Of a stretch of 64,000 nucleotides of DNA, positions 1 to 10,895 are shown piece after piece. The notes beneath the pieces were generated by a model. That model was not told where the DNA came from. It saw only the letters and a program-made list of their open reading frames with translations, and did not search any database. This stretch comes from Cliona cf. orientalis. Its lineage: Eukaryota; Porifera; Demospongiae; Clionaida; Clionaidae. Location of the stretch: the NCBI GenBank assembly GCA_963930775.1, contig OZ005699.1, forward strand, positions 517,501 to 581,500, written 5' to 3'. Both the position numbers and the translations under genes were made by a program. The first letter of the stretch is position 1, and every line of letters starts with the position of its first letter.

Positions 1-312
1 GTATATAGCCAAAGCACCACAAATCCTTCATCTCCACTATAATATAATATTTGTCTAGTACACCACGCATAGAAATTACTGTAGTTCGATCATCCAGAGG
101 TAAATAAGGCTATGAGCATTCCAACAATGTACACACGCATGGCAGCTATAAGCATAGTCCTCCCTCCCTCTCTCCCTCCCTCTTTGCCTCGCGTATCGAT
201 GTAATAATAGTATCGATAGTGCATGCTGGCTTCTCGTTGGAATGTGGAATTGTAAGTATGTTATGCTAAGTTGCCCCAGTTACCCACAAGTATGGGGAAG
301 GATAGTGGCTAA

Positions 313-356
<44 letters not shown>

Positions 357-926
357 GTACGTGTAGTTAGACTCTAATAGCTTTTGTCTCGCTTATGATC
401 ATATAAATATACTTGAGAGAAAAGACTGCCTGACACATTGTTTATCAAGTGCTGCGGTATGGGAAGACGATACTGATTCAATCCACAGACATGTACGTAC
501 ATGCATGCACATGTACATGCACATGCACCTCAGATGTAGCTAGTCGAGTTGTGTGCAGTTATCAAAAGGTTATTATTAATGATAATCTTATGGTAAGACT
601 AGACCACAGGGATAGCTGGTCGGCCAAGGTCAAACTAGCTGTGTTAGCATGCTGCTGGGGTGCCAGCCAGTACGGTACTAGGGGAAAAAATGGGCATTGA
701 TCAATTGAAAATGATTTCAGCATCGCCCCTACTGTAATTACCACAAGTTGGCAAAACAGTAGTGTGCAAGTATGCCTCTTTGGCAAATTAAGGTATTGCT
801 ACACACATGGCTCTTAACCGACTCTCAAAGTCTTTCAAGATACCTCACCTGGGGCTTGGCCTTTTCATATTGTTTATACAGGCACCTGAATGGTAGCTAC
901 TATAGGGGCTCATGGTTGTCCCCAAA

Positions 927-974
<48 letters not shown>

Positions 975-1849
975 GGGATTTGTGACTGACGTTCTGAACT
1001 TCTAGATTTGATCGATAAGCTTTCCCTGGGCTAATGGATATTATAGCCATTGTAAGAAATAATAGACGGAGACAGAAAAATGCTGACTTGTCACACACAC
1101 ACAGAGAATGTTCTAAAAATAGCCCATGCTGAAGGATATGGATACTATGACAACCAATTTTGGCAACTACTAAGATTCAGTATCTCTAACCCACTGCACT
1201 CCAAAGATATCCAGGTGGAAAAGCTACACCACCCATGGTGTGCACTTATTGAAGATCAAGCCAGATTTTTTTTTATATTTGAAAGCCTCGTACGTTTAAA
1301 ATTAAGAAGACACCAATACCCTCCTTGAAAAATAAGGATATTTCACAAAATTTCTAGAGAGTGTGAGAACACCTCCTTCAATTAATCAGAACATCGTGCA
1401 TGCATAGTCTAGACACATCTCGAGCTAGTTTGATACTGCAATAGGGAGAGGTCTACCATAACTACAAAACGCATTCTTCAAGGCCAATTAGCTAGGCAAG
1501 GTGTACACATGGCTTATATACGAGTACGAGTACAACAACGTGCCTAGCTTAGAAGCAATCAACATTCAGCTGGACAGACAGCTACACACACACTACAGCA
1601 GCTAAGGATGATAAAGACTAGCAACTCGTGTCCTCGGCCAAATTGAGATGTGTTTTGTATAACGAGCATGTGGGTGTGTACGTGCATGAAAGATGTACAC
1701 GTACGCGTGTTCATATTATTATTGTGTATGTTGCACCTTACACTTTCCATTACATGATGGCTACACTTGAGTATTATGTTATGTACCTCCTATGTATACT
1801 ATAGTTGTCTGTACCTGCATGTATACATGTACATGTACGTAGCTCTAAC
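1..1849. other. Stretch with no supported gene
   Basis: I see no exon here that passes both a splice-site and a frame test. It contains a TA dinucleotide run near 316-350, a CT run near 929-975 and several ACATGT-rich patches. The minus-strand gene whose first two exons lie at 1850-2768 should continue leftward through this stretch or beyond it, but I could not place its third exon. Confidence 0.5.
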
Positions 1850-2768
1850 CTGATTGGTCGATGATAACGACCGAGGCCACAGATTGGGATCCGATAGGCA
1901 GTCCATCGAGCTGGAACGACGAGGGTTCTCCCCTTCCTCTCCTTCTCCTCTCTCTGCCGCCACATTTTCGTTCCCGCTGCCGTCGTTCGGTTGCAGTCCC
2001 CCGTCTGTATGCGCGTCTGGGTGTACACAGTACACATTACACATTACAATACTATATACACACACCCAGTGCGAGCCCACAAACAATGTGTCGAATTATT
2101 AATAACCACATTAATTAGGTTAGGTGACGAGGGTGTTTTTGGCCGGTTTTTAATCAAATACCACATTAATGCATTTCTAAGTACTCCCAGGAATATGCTC
2201 CATTATATTGATTCGGTGGTAGCACGTACACAAATACATGTACACACATGTACAACATGATAATACCCATAGGCTGCCGTAGTGGATACGATTATGTAAT
2301 CAGATTTCGCTTGTCTTCATGCTTATACTAAATCTCACAGAAATGATCGACCATGCTAGTACACACTTGACAGCATGTACTCCCTCGATAAATGAACACA
2401 CCCGAAAAAAAAAAATAGCTCTCTCACTCTTCCTCCCTCCCTCTCTCTACCATTTTGTTTAATACTATCCCATACTATTTCACTCACTCCTCACCAAATT
2501 GGTCCCTTCTGGTGCTGGGCGAAGCAGGTGGCGTCGAGAGCGCAGAGATATTCAATGCAGCCTCACCACCGCTTGCCGAAGGTAGAAAGCTCGTGGCGTC
2601 GCTACGAGGTCCCGGACTGGGTGGCGAAGGTAGACAGCTGCTGCTACCCTGAGAAAGAGCAGCACCGCTACTGACAATTCCAGTCGCTGGCTCTCCGCTA
2701 GATGTGAAGCTGTGCGTGGCCTTGAGCGGTCGGGGGTACCTGGACCGTTGCTGGTTCGGCGTAGACAT
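1850..2768 (-). CDS. 5' part of an unrecognised Ser/Pro-rich protein
   Basis: Two minus-strand exons fit together in phase: 2768-2495 (start codon at 2768, donor GTGAGG) and 2004-1850 (acceptor CAG, donor GTTAGA). They give about 143 residues. The sequence is low in hydrophobic residues and rich in Ser, Pro and Gly, with two similar S-x-C/F-L-P-S stretches in exon 1. Exon 2 has an acidic Glu/Gly run followed by RRSSS and a short LSDPNLWP-type patch. No domain is recognisable; it looks like a disordered N-terminus of a larger regulatory protein whose folded part lies further left. It faces the DEX1-like gene head to head. The exon pair is fairly safe because phase and splice sites agree; the function is unknown. 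Confidence 0.5.
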
Positions 2769-3159
2769 GTCTTCTTTTCTCTCTTACTCTAATTAATGTC
2801 TGGCTAGCTGTTTCCTTTTTTAGTCTCTTTTTTTTTGTTTTGGGGCCTTTTTTGGCTGCCGGCAGGAGTGTATTCGGTGTTTTTCCAGCTGAAGTGCTCA
2901 CTGTCCGCGGCTGGGCTCCGTTCCGCCCTTGACACCTGTTTTTGCTAGTCAAAAAAATTGGCAAAGGAGGCGCGGGCGGAGAAATGGAGAGACAAGATGC
3001 ATGCGCAGGCCAGGCGATCGAAATGGCAATGGTGTGTATACACTCAATCAAGCAGCGACCCCGCCCCCCTCTTTCCACGCGTAGGATTAGGTCGGGGGGA
3101 TAATGACAGGGGCTTACTCACCGCAGGCGCGTGGCCGGGCCGCAGAGAGACAAAAATTA
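2769..3159. promoter_or_regulatory. Divergent promoter region (Ser/Pro gene and DEX1-like gene)
   Basis: 391 bp separate the two divergent start codons. The stretch is GC-rich around 2860-3150 compared with the flanking DNA, as expected of a shared CpG-type promoter. No specific core element was identified. Confidence 0.4.
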
Positions 3160-6100
3160 ATGGTGGCTATGGCAAGGCTGCTCGAGATCGGCGTGAGATG
3201 GCCTCTTCTTGCAGTTCTACTCCTTGTCTTTAGTGTCTTCTCCAGCGCGGAGAGAGAGTGAGTAATCCGATATTTCGTGGTGCGCATTAATTAGGAAATG
3301 ACTCGAACTGGCAGTCAGTGTAATTAGCCCTGGCTGATGGGTGCCTGAGTGACCACAAGCAACCAGATAGTGTTGATTTCTCATAATTATGCTACCCGTT
3401 ATTATTTTGAAAGGTGCAAGTATATACCAGTTTGCATGCTCAGCAGCACCCCTGCATACCAGGGGACAGAGAGCCAAAATTCTTAAGGAGTGAATCTCAT
3501 TAGCTGGAAATATAGTTTTTTGTTGCATAATAAATTGAGGCACGTTGATTACATACACACTTTATACACACACACACACACTCTCTCTCTCTCTCTCTCT
3601 CTTTTAACAACCTTAAACATTCATTAATTTGCATGAGGGTTTCATACAAGGAGTATCTCTATCTCTCTCTCTCTCAGATGTGACTTTGGTATGAGAAAGC
3701 TGTGGTCCTCCAACCTCCGCAACTCCCCCCTAACCACCACACCCCTTCTCTTTGATGTTGACGGTGACGGCTACAAGGACATCGTGGCTTCTTCTTTCTC
3801 TGGTGAAGTGTGGGCAGCCCATGGCGAGAGTGGGCACATCGTGGACAATTGGCCCTTCTTTGTTGAGGACAGAGCCTTTCATGCCAGCCCTTTAGTGGTA
3901 AGTGTGTCCGTGTTTAGGAAGAAGGAAGAAGGAAGGAGGGGGGGGGATAAAAAGAGAGAAGGGGGAGGGACAGAGAGAGAGAGACAGAGAGACGCCATTG
4001 ACAACTGCTCCTATATTATAAACTTATAACAATTAGTACCTTTTATGTTTATCTGTGATTTTTACTACATCATAATCATGTCGGTACATACAAACATGGT
4101 TTACTATGCTATTATAATTGTATAAGTCTGTCATTTTTTTATCAGTATGATCTGAATGGAGACGGTGTCCTGGAGTTTGTGTTGACCACAACCGATGCTG
4201 AGATACTCTTTGTTCAAACTGACAACACTCTTCTTCACGGAGAAACCATCAAGGTACCTAGCTACATGTAGTACCTTATAAGTGTCCAATATAATAGACT
4301 TATCCTTGTCCCCAGGCCCATTCCCATGTTTCATGCTGAAAAGAGGGATGTTTGGGAATGGGTCTGGGGATGAGATCGAGTACAACATTGAAACTAGGAA
4401 TGGGCCTGGGGACGAAAGCATAAAATTTTGAACGCCTGCGGACAAGGCTAGGTTGGTGCAGTGGCATACATGTAGATGCTGTTTACTCCATGTGGTTGCA
4501 TAATCCAAGTAGTAGATTTGTATCTCGGCTTTGGTGGGAACTCTTACCAGGTACCTACAGATGTACACGTACGAGTAACAGTGTTACCAAGAAAACCCAA
4601 TTTTTGGTTTTCCTCGATTAAACGACCAGGCCCTGAGGTTTACCTTCAAAGGATGGGAGGGAGGCCTTGCCTAGTTACTGTGCATACTGATCACTAGACA
4701 AAGGCAGAATATATAATTACCTTAAAGGAAGCCTATAGCTATACATGTGTATGTCTATGTAGCTGTAATGATGGAATAGTATAGAAACAAACGGAGAGTT
4801 TCTACGGATAGCTTAGCTGTTTAGTAAATTTGTCGACGTTTCGACTAGACTAGAGCTCTGTGCCCAGAGGATGACTAGAGCTGAAATACTGGCAAATTTA
4901 TAAGTTGCGCACAGAGAATCTCCGTCTGTTTCTATGCAGATATTATCAACATGAGAACGATGTCACTTCATATGCATGGAACTGTATGTCAATATTATGT
5001 GATTTTTGCTCAGTCAATTCTAAAAATAGCAAACATAGCCTATTTGCGGCCACTTCTGTACTCTCACAGGAACCTTCCAAAGACTGACGTGTGGTTTCAG
5101 CTTGAGCTGTCAGTTGGTGTTTATTTTATCTAAAAAATGTGGAACTTTACGCTATGTGTGTGTGTATGGATAATTGCGATTCCCTGAAATTTGAGCAATA
5201 CCTAATCCCAGCAGTTTATTTAGGAACACTTCTCGAGTATTAGCTATTAATTTATATATATGTATTTTTTAGGTAGTCGTTAAGACTGAGATATGTACTT
5301 ACGTGCAAGACATATCTGTAGCATAACTCGGACGATTTCAATGGTTGCTATGGTGCTCAAATTACCATATTATTTGCCGAGGAATCTGTACAGTACAGGC
5401 CCATGATGACTAATATAATTATTTCCTGTACTCTGCTACATGTAGGCTAAGGTGGTAAATTCCTGTGTCTCACCCCAACCCTCTAAATGATGTACCGTAT
5501 TGGCAGGGAATTAAATTTGGCGGTTTGGCTGTCTATATTACAACCACCAAATTAAAATCCGCCAAAATTTCATACTCGCATGTATACGTATGGCGATCCC
5601 GTACCAAACAGCCAAATTTAAATCCGCCAATATTCTTGCAATAGCGATTTTGGGCTCAACCGCCAAATTTAATTCCTGCCAATATTTGGTATTTGATGCA
5701 TGTTTAATTCATCCAGGTTCCTCCGTTGCGAACTAAGAGGTACTGGTACCAGCTGGAAAAGAGTGAACTGGACAGACTAGCTCAACAGGCAGGCCAAATT
5801 ATCGATCAGATCCACCAAGGAGGCGATGCCAAAGCTTCACACAAGTCTACACCACAGAGAAAAATCATCAACCACACCCACCCATATTCAGACTATGAAA
5901 GTCGCTACGGGCGATATTCGGACCCCCTCTACTCCAGGCACTCTCCCGATAAAAGACGGAGTGGTTTAGATCCAAGTGACCCCGATTACGTATTCGTCGA
6001 TCCTCACGTCCTGGCCACACCCACTATTGCCGATACCAATGGCGACGGGGTGGCGGATGAGTTGGTCGTACCGGTTAGCTACTATTTTGACCCATTCACA

Positions 6101-7471
6101 TACGGTGACTCAAATAGAATGGATGAACTCGGAGGTTTAGAGAGAAACGAGCTTGTTAATTTCGCTGCTGCCGGAGTCGTGGTGATCGACTTAAAATCAG
6201 GAAAAATCTTGAAAGTGAAGATGCTAGGGATTACTCGTATCAGCAACGGTCAACCGGGCTATGCTCTGGCCACGCCCACTATAGCTCGACTACTAATAGC
6301 CGACGATAGCGCTGCAATAATCTTGGGAACTACTATGGGAGAACTTCACGTGTTGAATTCGGAAACTTTGACAGATGAGCCCGGATTTCCACTCCATTTA
6401 GACTCAATTTCTGCACAGGTGGCAGTAGCTGATGTATTTAAGAACGGAGCCTTGGAGATGGTTGTGGGCGACAGCACGGGGAATATCTACTGCATCGATA
6501 AAAACGGCCAGAGAATATGGGAGAGAGAGGGAACGGTTCCGATCATATCTAGCGCTCGTTTCGCCAATATCGACGGAGACGATCGCATGGAGGTGATAGT
6601 GGTCAGCGAAGGGGGCGACTTATTCGTGCTAAATGCCGAAACTGGCGAACCGTATTTCCGTGACTACCCCATGCACCTACAGGCCAGCGTGCAAGGCTCT
6701 GTGCTACCGATCCACCTCAACAGTCTAGCCGAGAATCGCCCCGAGCGCAAAGCCGGCCTTAGCATGGTCGTCCCCGCCTCAAATGTTCTCTACATCATCG
6801 ACGCCCTCACGAGTTGCATCGACAGATTCGAGATGGAGCACATGCTGCTAGAGGTGCTAGCTGATGATATTGATCCGTTTGAATCGGGTCTCGAGCTTCT
6901 AGCGATCAGTCTCAACGGCTATATGATGTGTTTCTCGACTTCAACCAAGCACTCGGACGAGCTGAATATGTCGCGGGAGTCATGGCCGGGGGGTCAGAAT
7001 GGATTTGTTCACAAGGCTAGCTCCTTTGCTGTCGTATTTCCGCAGACCAATTGGACTTCAAGGGACATTGTCGGTGGAAGCTTTGTGCTCGAATTTCAGA
7101 TCGTCGAGGGGGATTTCCCTGCCCCCAGACACTACCAGGTCACCGTGGCCGTCGGACGAAAGCACGTCTTGTATCAGAACTCGATCACGGTGACTCAGAA
7201 GCAAGAGAGAGTCTATCTTTCCATTCCCACCCCTCCCTCTCCCATGCATGCATTCCTAACAGTCACAGTGTGCAATAGACACCTGGTTTGCATCACGGAT
7301 CACTTTAATATGAGGTTTAATCTCCATTTTGAGGATAATTTGAAGTGGTTTCTGGCGCTGCCGTTTCTCTGCCTCTGTGCGATGGTGCTGTGGATCTATA
7401 AAGATGCTGACTTGGCAACTTTGCCACTGACTGCCACCCCGTCAGGGACTAGTGCTAGGAAAGATTTATGA
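3160..7471 (+). CDS. DEX1: DEX1-like FG-GAP repeat type-I membrane protein
   Basis: Four exons: 3160-3257, 3678-3897, 4146-4253 and 5717-7471, all GT-AG and in phase, giving 726 residues. Exon 1 encodes a signal peptide (hydrophobic LLAVLLLVFSVF core). The ectodomain carries FG-GAP/calcium-loop motifs of the D-x-D/N-G-D-G type: DVDGDGYKD and DLNGDGVLE near the N-terminus, DTNGDGVADE in the middle, and NIDGDDRME. A single transmembrane helix (WFLALPFLCLCAMVLWIY) sits about 40 residues from the C-terminus. Order and wording of motifs follow plant DEFECTIVE IN EXINE FORMATION 1: the paired repeats, then a charged insert after VPPLRTKRYW, then further propeller blades. Arabidopsis DEX1 is about 900 residues, so this one is shorter. 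Its role in an animal is not known; a calcium-binding beta-propeller at the cell surface or in the secretory route is inferred. A second possible start is at 3169. Confidence 0.85.
5493..5691. repeat. Short TIR element, family 1 (copy in DEX1 intron 3)
   Basis: About 200 bp with inverted ends (CCGTATTGGCAGGGAATTAA at the left, a GGCAGGAATTAAATTTGGCG-type sequence read inward from the right). Three further copies lie in CCDC177 introns. It is non-coding and looks like a miniature inverted-repeat DNA transposon. Confidence 0.7.
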
Positions 7472-7615
7472 ATCATGATTAATTTTGTTTTATGCCAGTA
7501 TCTTTGCGCGCCACACCCGCTATAAGAAATTTGGATGTGACACGCAATAATAGTTTCAAGGAGGGTGGCCACGTGTGACGAGCCACATGCCTCACCTACC
7601 GCAAAAGGCCCTGGT

Positions 7616-7662
7616 CTCGCAAGCCACACCCCACAATCCGAGGGAAGGGTGTGGCTTGCGAG
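7616..7662. repeat. Perfect 16-bp inverted repeat (hairpin)
   Basis: CTCGCAAGCCACACCC at 7616-7631 is followed after 15 bases by its exact complement at 7647-7662. It lies 26 bases upstream of the CARD start codon at 7689, so it could form a stem-loop in a 5' leader, or be the remains of a small palindromic element. Confidence 0.8.
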
Positions 7663-7853
7663 AATCAAAGGCCAAATTTTCTGGTGGCATGGCTGACTCT
7701 CCGGAGTATCGTACGTTTTCTCAACACCAAACTGAAATGGTATTAGTTCTAGCAGATGAAGTCGATCAGCTTACTGATGAGCTTTTTGCCAAGGGTCTCA
7801 TCTCTGGTGACGATGTAAAAACTGTGAAAAAGCCATACCGGGGGTATTTATAT

Positions 7854-8208
7854 TAGCGATTACGGACCTCCAAATTTTACCAGTTTTTCCGCGGAACTTC
7901 TCCCAGTGGGATAACAGTGTTCGAGTATCAGAAGGTAGCTCTCCACGAGCTCTATCCAACGGCGCTTGTAACACGATCGTAGGCAAAACCGTTACGAAGC
8001 CACGCCCACCTAAACTTTCTCCATAGAAACTTAATACAAGCAAAAATGAAGCTAGCGGCGATTCCGCGCAACCGATTTGCAAGGTTAAGGCCTCGGTAGA
8101 TAGCTTTTTCATTGAGCTATCTACTGCAATTTGTTTCATGAGAGTACTCCTAGCCAGAGCCGAGATATTCACGATCTACTGCAGGCCCTTGGAGGTCCGT
8201 AATCGCTA
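7854..8208. mobile_element. 355-bp inverted-repeat element inserted in CARD exon
   Basis: Terminal inverted repeats TAGCGATTACGGACCTCCAA (left, 7854-7873) and its complement (right, ending at 8208). Both flanks show TTTATA, a probable target duplication. A further copy of the same terminal sequence follows directly at 8215-8235, so this may be a nested or partly duplicated insertion. No transposase is encoded: a miniature element. Confidence 0.65.
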
Positions 8209-8280
8209 TTTATATAGCGATTACGGACCTCCAAGGGCTTACAGAATTGATCTTACAGAATTGATCTTGAATCGAGTTAA

Positions 8281-9297
8281 GGTACCATTAAATTGCGTGG
8301 GCGTGAGGTGGGGGATATGACACCTAAACCACATCAAAGTCATTAGTGAGGTGCATGTTGTGTAACCACGCCCTTTTAATTGCACAGGTTTCAGGGGTGT
8401 GGCTGCTAGAGCCGGAAGTGTTCATTTAATATCCTCCATGGACCGGAAGCCGAGCCGGAAGGGAGGGGCCAGGCCACGCCCAAAACAGCCCCACCCTGTT
8501 CCCCAAGGACCACCATTCTCAATCAAGTGCCTACTAACCACCGGATGTCCACCGGAAGCCCACAATCAATCCCAATTAAAACACACAGCTTCCTCAAGGC
8601 CAAAACATACACAAACACTTGGAGGCCGTTCTGCCACACCGCCCACACAAGAGCTCACCTCATTTCCTGTGTGGGCGGAGTAACAACACGTCATCGCAAC
8701 CACATCCGCTTCAAACCATCGTCAGCTTCCGTCCAGCCGTACGGTCCCCTCCATCGCACCGGCGTACAGTGCCTCATTAACAGACATGGCCTCACCTTTG
8801 ACCTCCTGCCACGACCCCCAAAGCCTCCTCGCGGGGTTCAAAGGTCACCACCGCTTCCGGGACACGCCCACCTATCGCCGAGGCCAAGTCCCAGGCGCCG
8901 ATATCCAAGCACTGGCCCGTGAAGCCACGCCCAATCGGAAGCAATAAAACCTGCATTAACGCACACGCACACACTCCACACAGTGCCAGGAACACGCCCA
9001 CATGCTTAATTAGGCCAAATAAGGCTTTTTTTTTTTTTTTTTTTTTTTTTTAAGTCGTTGCGGTTAATAGTTAAGAAAGAATGCTTTGATCTTGCTTTGA
9101 AGGGGGCAATTACCGGTGTTTTCTTCAGGGGCCACTTCCGGTCGCTAATTACACGCGCATAATCATCCCTGGCCGATTCTAGACACGCCCACCTTCGACC
9201 AAAAGCACTCGTATGGCCTCTTCGGCCACGCCCCTTCACGATTCGCTAATTGAATTAGCCAATCCTGACGCTCACGCCCACGCACTTTAATGCTACC
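8281..9297. mobile_element. 1017-bp TTAA-flanked non-autonomous DNA transposon
   Basis: The element sits between two TTAA tetranucleotides (8277-8280 and 9298-9301). Its ends are inverted repeats of about 27-28 bp: left GGTACCATTAAATTGCGTGG, then GCGTGAG; right is the complement with two mismatches. TTAA target duplication is the hallmark of piggyBac-type elements, though the GGTA ends differ from the usual CCC start. The interior is rich in CACGCCC-type motifs and contains a T run near 9027-9051. No transposase reading frame is present, so it is non-autonomous. Confidence 0.75.
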
Positions 9298-9785
9298 TTA
9301 AGCGTAATCCAAGAGACTATGATGTCTTTATTGATGTGTTGAGCCAACGAGAAGATAAGCATAGGGAGATTCTAGAAGTTTTGGGCACATCGTATAAGCA
9401 ATTCAGTGAGTTTTTAATAAGTTAGTCGTAAAATTATATAATTTATGCCAACCCCATCAATAAGATTCATGTTTAGCTACTCTGTCATACAGAAATGGAA
9501 AAATCTATGTATACACGTACAAAAATGGAACCCGAGCGAAGTCTATTAGACCGCGAGGTGCATGTAGGAGCCCATGATACTGAGCCATCGAAGCTGGTAC
9601 AATACTGAATAATTTTATGATGCCATATATATAAATTAGCAAAAAGTTTGATGAAAGTGATAATCCTTGCCAAAAATTAATATACACTGCTACAATAGAC
9701 GACCTTTACCAATAAGTAGTGTGAAGTGATGATAAACATGGCCTAATTATCGCTACCACAATTTTTTTGCTATAATATAATAGAC

Positions 9786-9975
9786 TACCGTAAATCGCAA
9801 ATATTTCGATGTTAAAATATTTTCGGACAGCATGGCTTGTGCGAAAATTAAACGCACGAAATACATGTGCAATATTAACGACAATGCGGTACAGGGTCGT
9901 TTGTCCGAAAATTATTTAACGCGAAAAATTATCGCATGAAATATTTTAGACACGAAATATTCGCGATTTACGGTA
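9786..9975. repeat. Short TIR element, family 2
   Basis: Starts TACCGTAAATCGCAAATATT and ends with the near-complement finishing in GCGATTTACGGTA. About 190 bp, non-coding, flanked by TA. The interior also has paired arms (GAAATATTTTAG and similar). Confidence 0.7.
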
Positions 9976-10471
9976 TAATGACAATTTGTAGTACTGCTGT
10001 GTATCCTTCCTCTTACAGAGAAGGCGCGCTGGTGTCCTGTTGTGTTTGTTGGTGTTCACGTCCATAATAATAATATATTATTATGATTTCCTACTACCTT
10101 CACTACTTAGTCTACTATTTGAGGTACTGATTAGTTTGTTGGTGTTAATTATGGCTAATGTCTATTGCCTTACTGCGTTTCAGAAACATCATATGGACAA
10201 TGTATTAAAGTTACTATATATAATCAATTGCAACAGTACTCTAATAACTATGATATACTGTAGTAGTGCTGATGCAGAATTTTACAGAATTGCCTATTAA
10301 CCCGTATTGTATGATACTTAATGCTTCTTTGGTGCCTGGTGCTTCTTTCATCTACTTATGTCCTTCCCCTTACAGATTTCCAGAATCATATTGCACCCCG
10401 TACAGTTCTTTGTGCTGCACTTTGTGCTGTACTTCACGCTGTGGTGTTTGTGGATGGTAATATTATTACTA

Positions 10472-10683
10472 TACCGTATTTCTTCTAAAAATTCGGTATG
10501 AAAATAATAATATTGCTTTAGCTTCGCCGAATTTTTAGAGGTTAATATTCATTGTTCTGTCTGCGTGCGCATTCCATTCCCGTTTATCATACGCATGACG
10601 ACCTTTGCCGAAAAATTAGAGACTATATTCAATCATTCGGTAAAGGGTGCCGAATAATTAGAAGGGCCGAATGAAATACGGTA
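10472..10683. repeat. Short TIR element, family 3
   Basis: Begins TACCGTATTTCTTCTAAAAA and ends in GAATGAAATACGGTA, about 210 bp. Internal segments repeat GCCGAATTTTTAGA-type text in both orientations. It shares the TACCGTA end with families 1 and 2, suggesting the same transposase class with TA targets. Confidence 0.65.
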
Positions 10684-10895
10684 GTTCTCAAATGCACTGA
10701 ATCACTATTAGATGCAAGGGTTAGCTTTGCTGGTGTTAATTATGGCTAATACTATATGCATTATCAACATCCAACAAACATTATAACCAACAGTAATCTG
10801 ATACTTAATGCCACTTTGATGCCTGGTGCTTTTTTCATCTACTTATATCTCTCCCCTTACAGATTGACCCCAGAGTCCTGCTGCGTTATCGCTTG

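Larger units (their letters stand above)
7689..9402 (+). pseudogene. CARD exon of ZU5 locus A, broken by two insertions
   Basis: The N-terminal half of a CARD (death-fold) domain starts at ATG 7689 and reads through motifs such as LTDELFAKGLISGDDV. After KKPYR it hits an inverted-repeat element (7854-8208). The CARD sequence resumes at about 8236, where a 14-bp tandem duplication shifts the frame, and is cut again at 8280 by a TTAA-flanked element (8281-9297). The C-terminal half (NPRDYDVFIDVLSQRED and on) follows at 9298-9402 and ends at a GTGAGT donor. Removing the insertions gives a normal-looking CARD helix pattern, so this is a once-functional exon now disrupted inside coding sequence. 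The donor phase (1) does not match the phase-0 frame of the transmembrane exon downstream, so how it joined the rest of the gene is unclear. Confidence 0.65.
9403..10895. other. Locus A spacer with duplicated exon-like modules
   Basis: No intact gene. It holds two short TIR elements (9786-9975 and 10472-10683). It also holds repeated copies of a module made of a pyrimidine tract plus CAG acceptor followed by a transmembrane-type exon, at 10019 and 10377; the one used in the ORF starts at 10862. The text GATACTTAATGCTTCTTTGG, belonging to the start of the ZU5 exon, recurs before the acceptors of the later modules, so each module is a partial duplicate of the transmembrane exon, its intron and the beginning of the ZU5 exon. 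Confidence 0.55.

Noticed and set aside
8399-9239. Several 60-130-codon frames inside the TTAA element
   Set aside because: No transposase motif (no DDE-like pattern) and proline/histidine bias from CACGCCC repeats; treated as non-coding.
10040-10300. 86-codon hydrophobic frame in locus A as a separate membrane protein
   Set aside because: It begins at a non-ATG codon and corresponds to a duplicated module of the transmembrane exon, running on into intron-like sequence.
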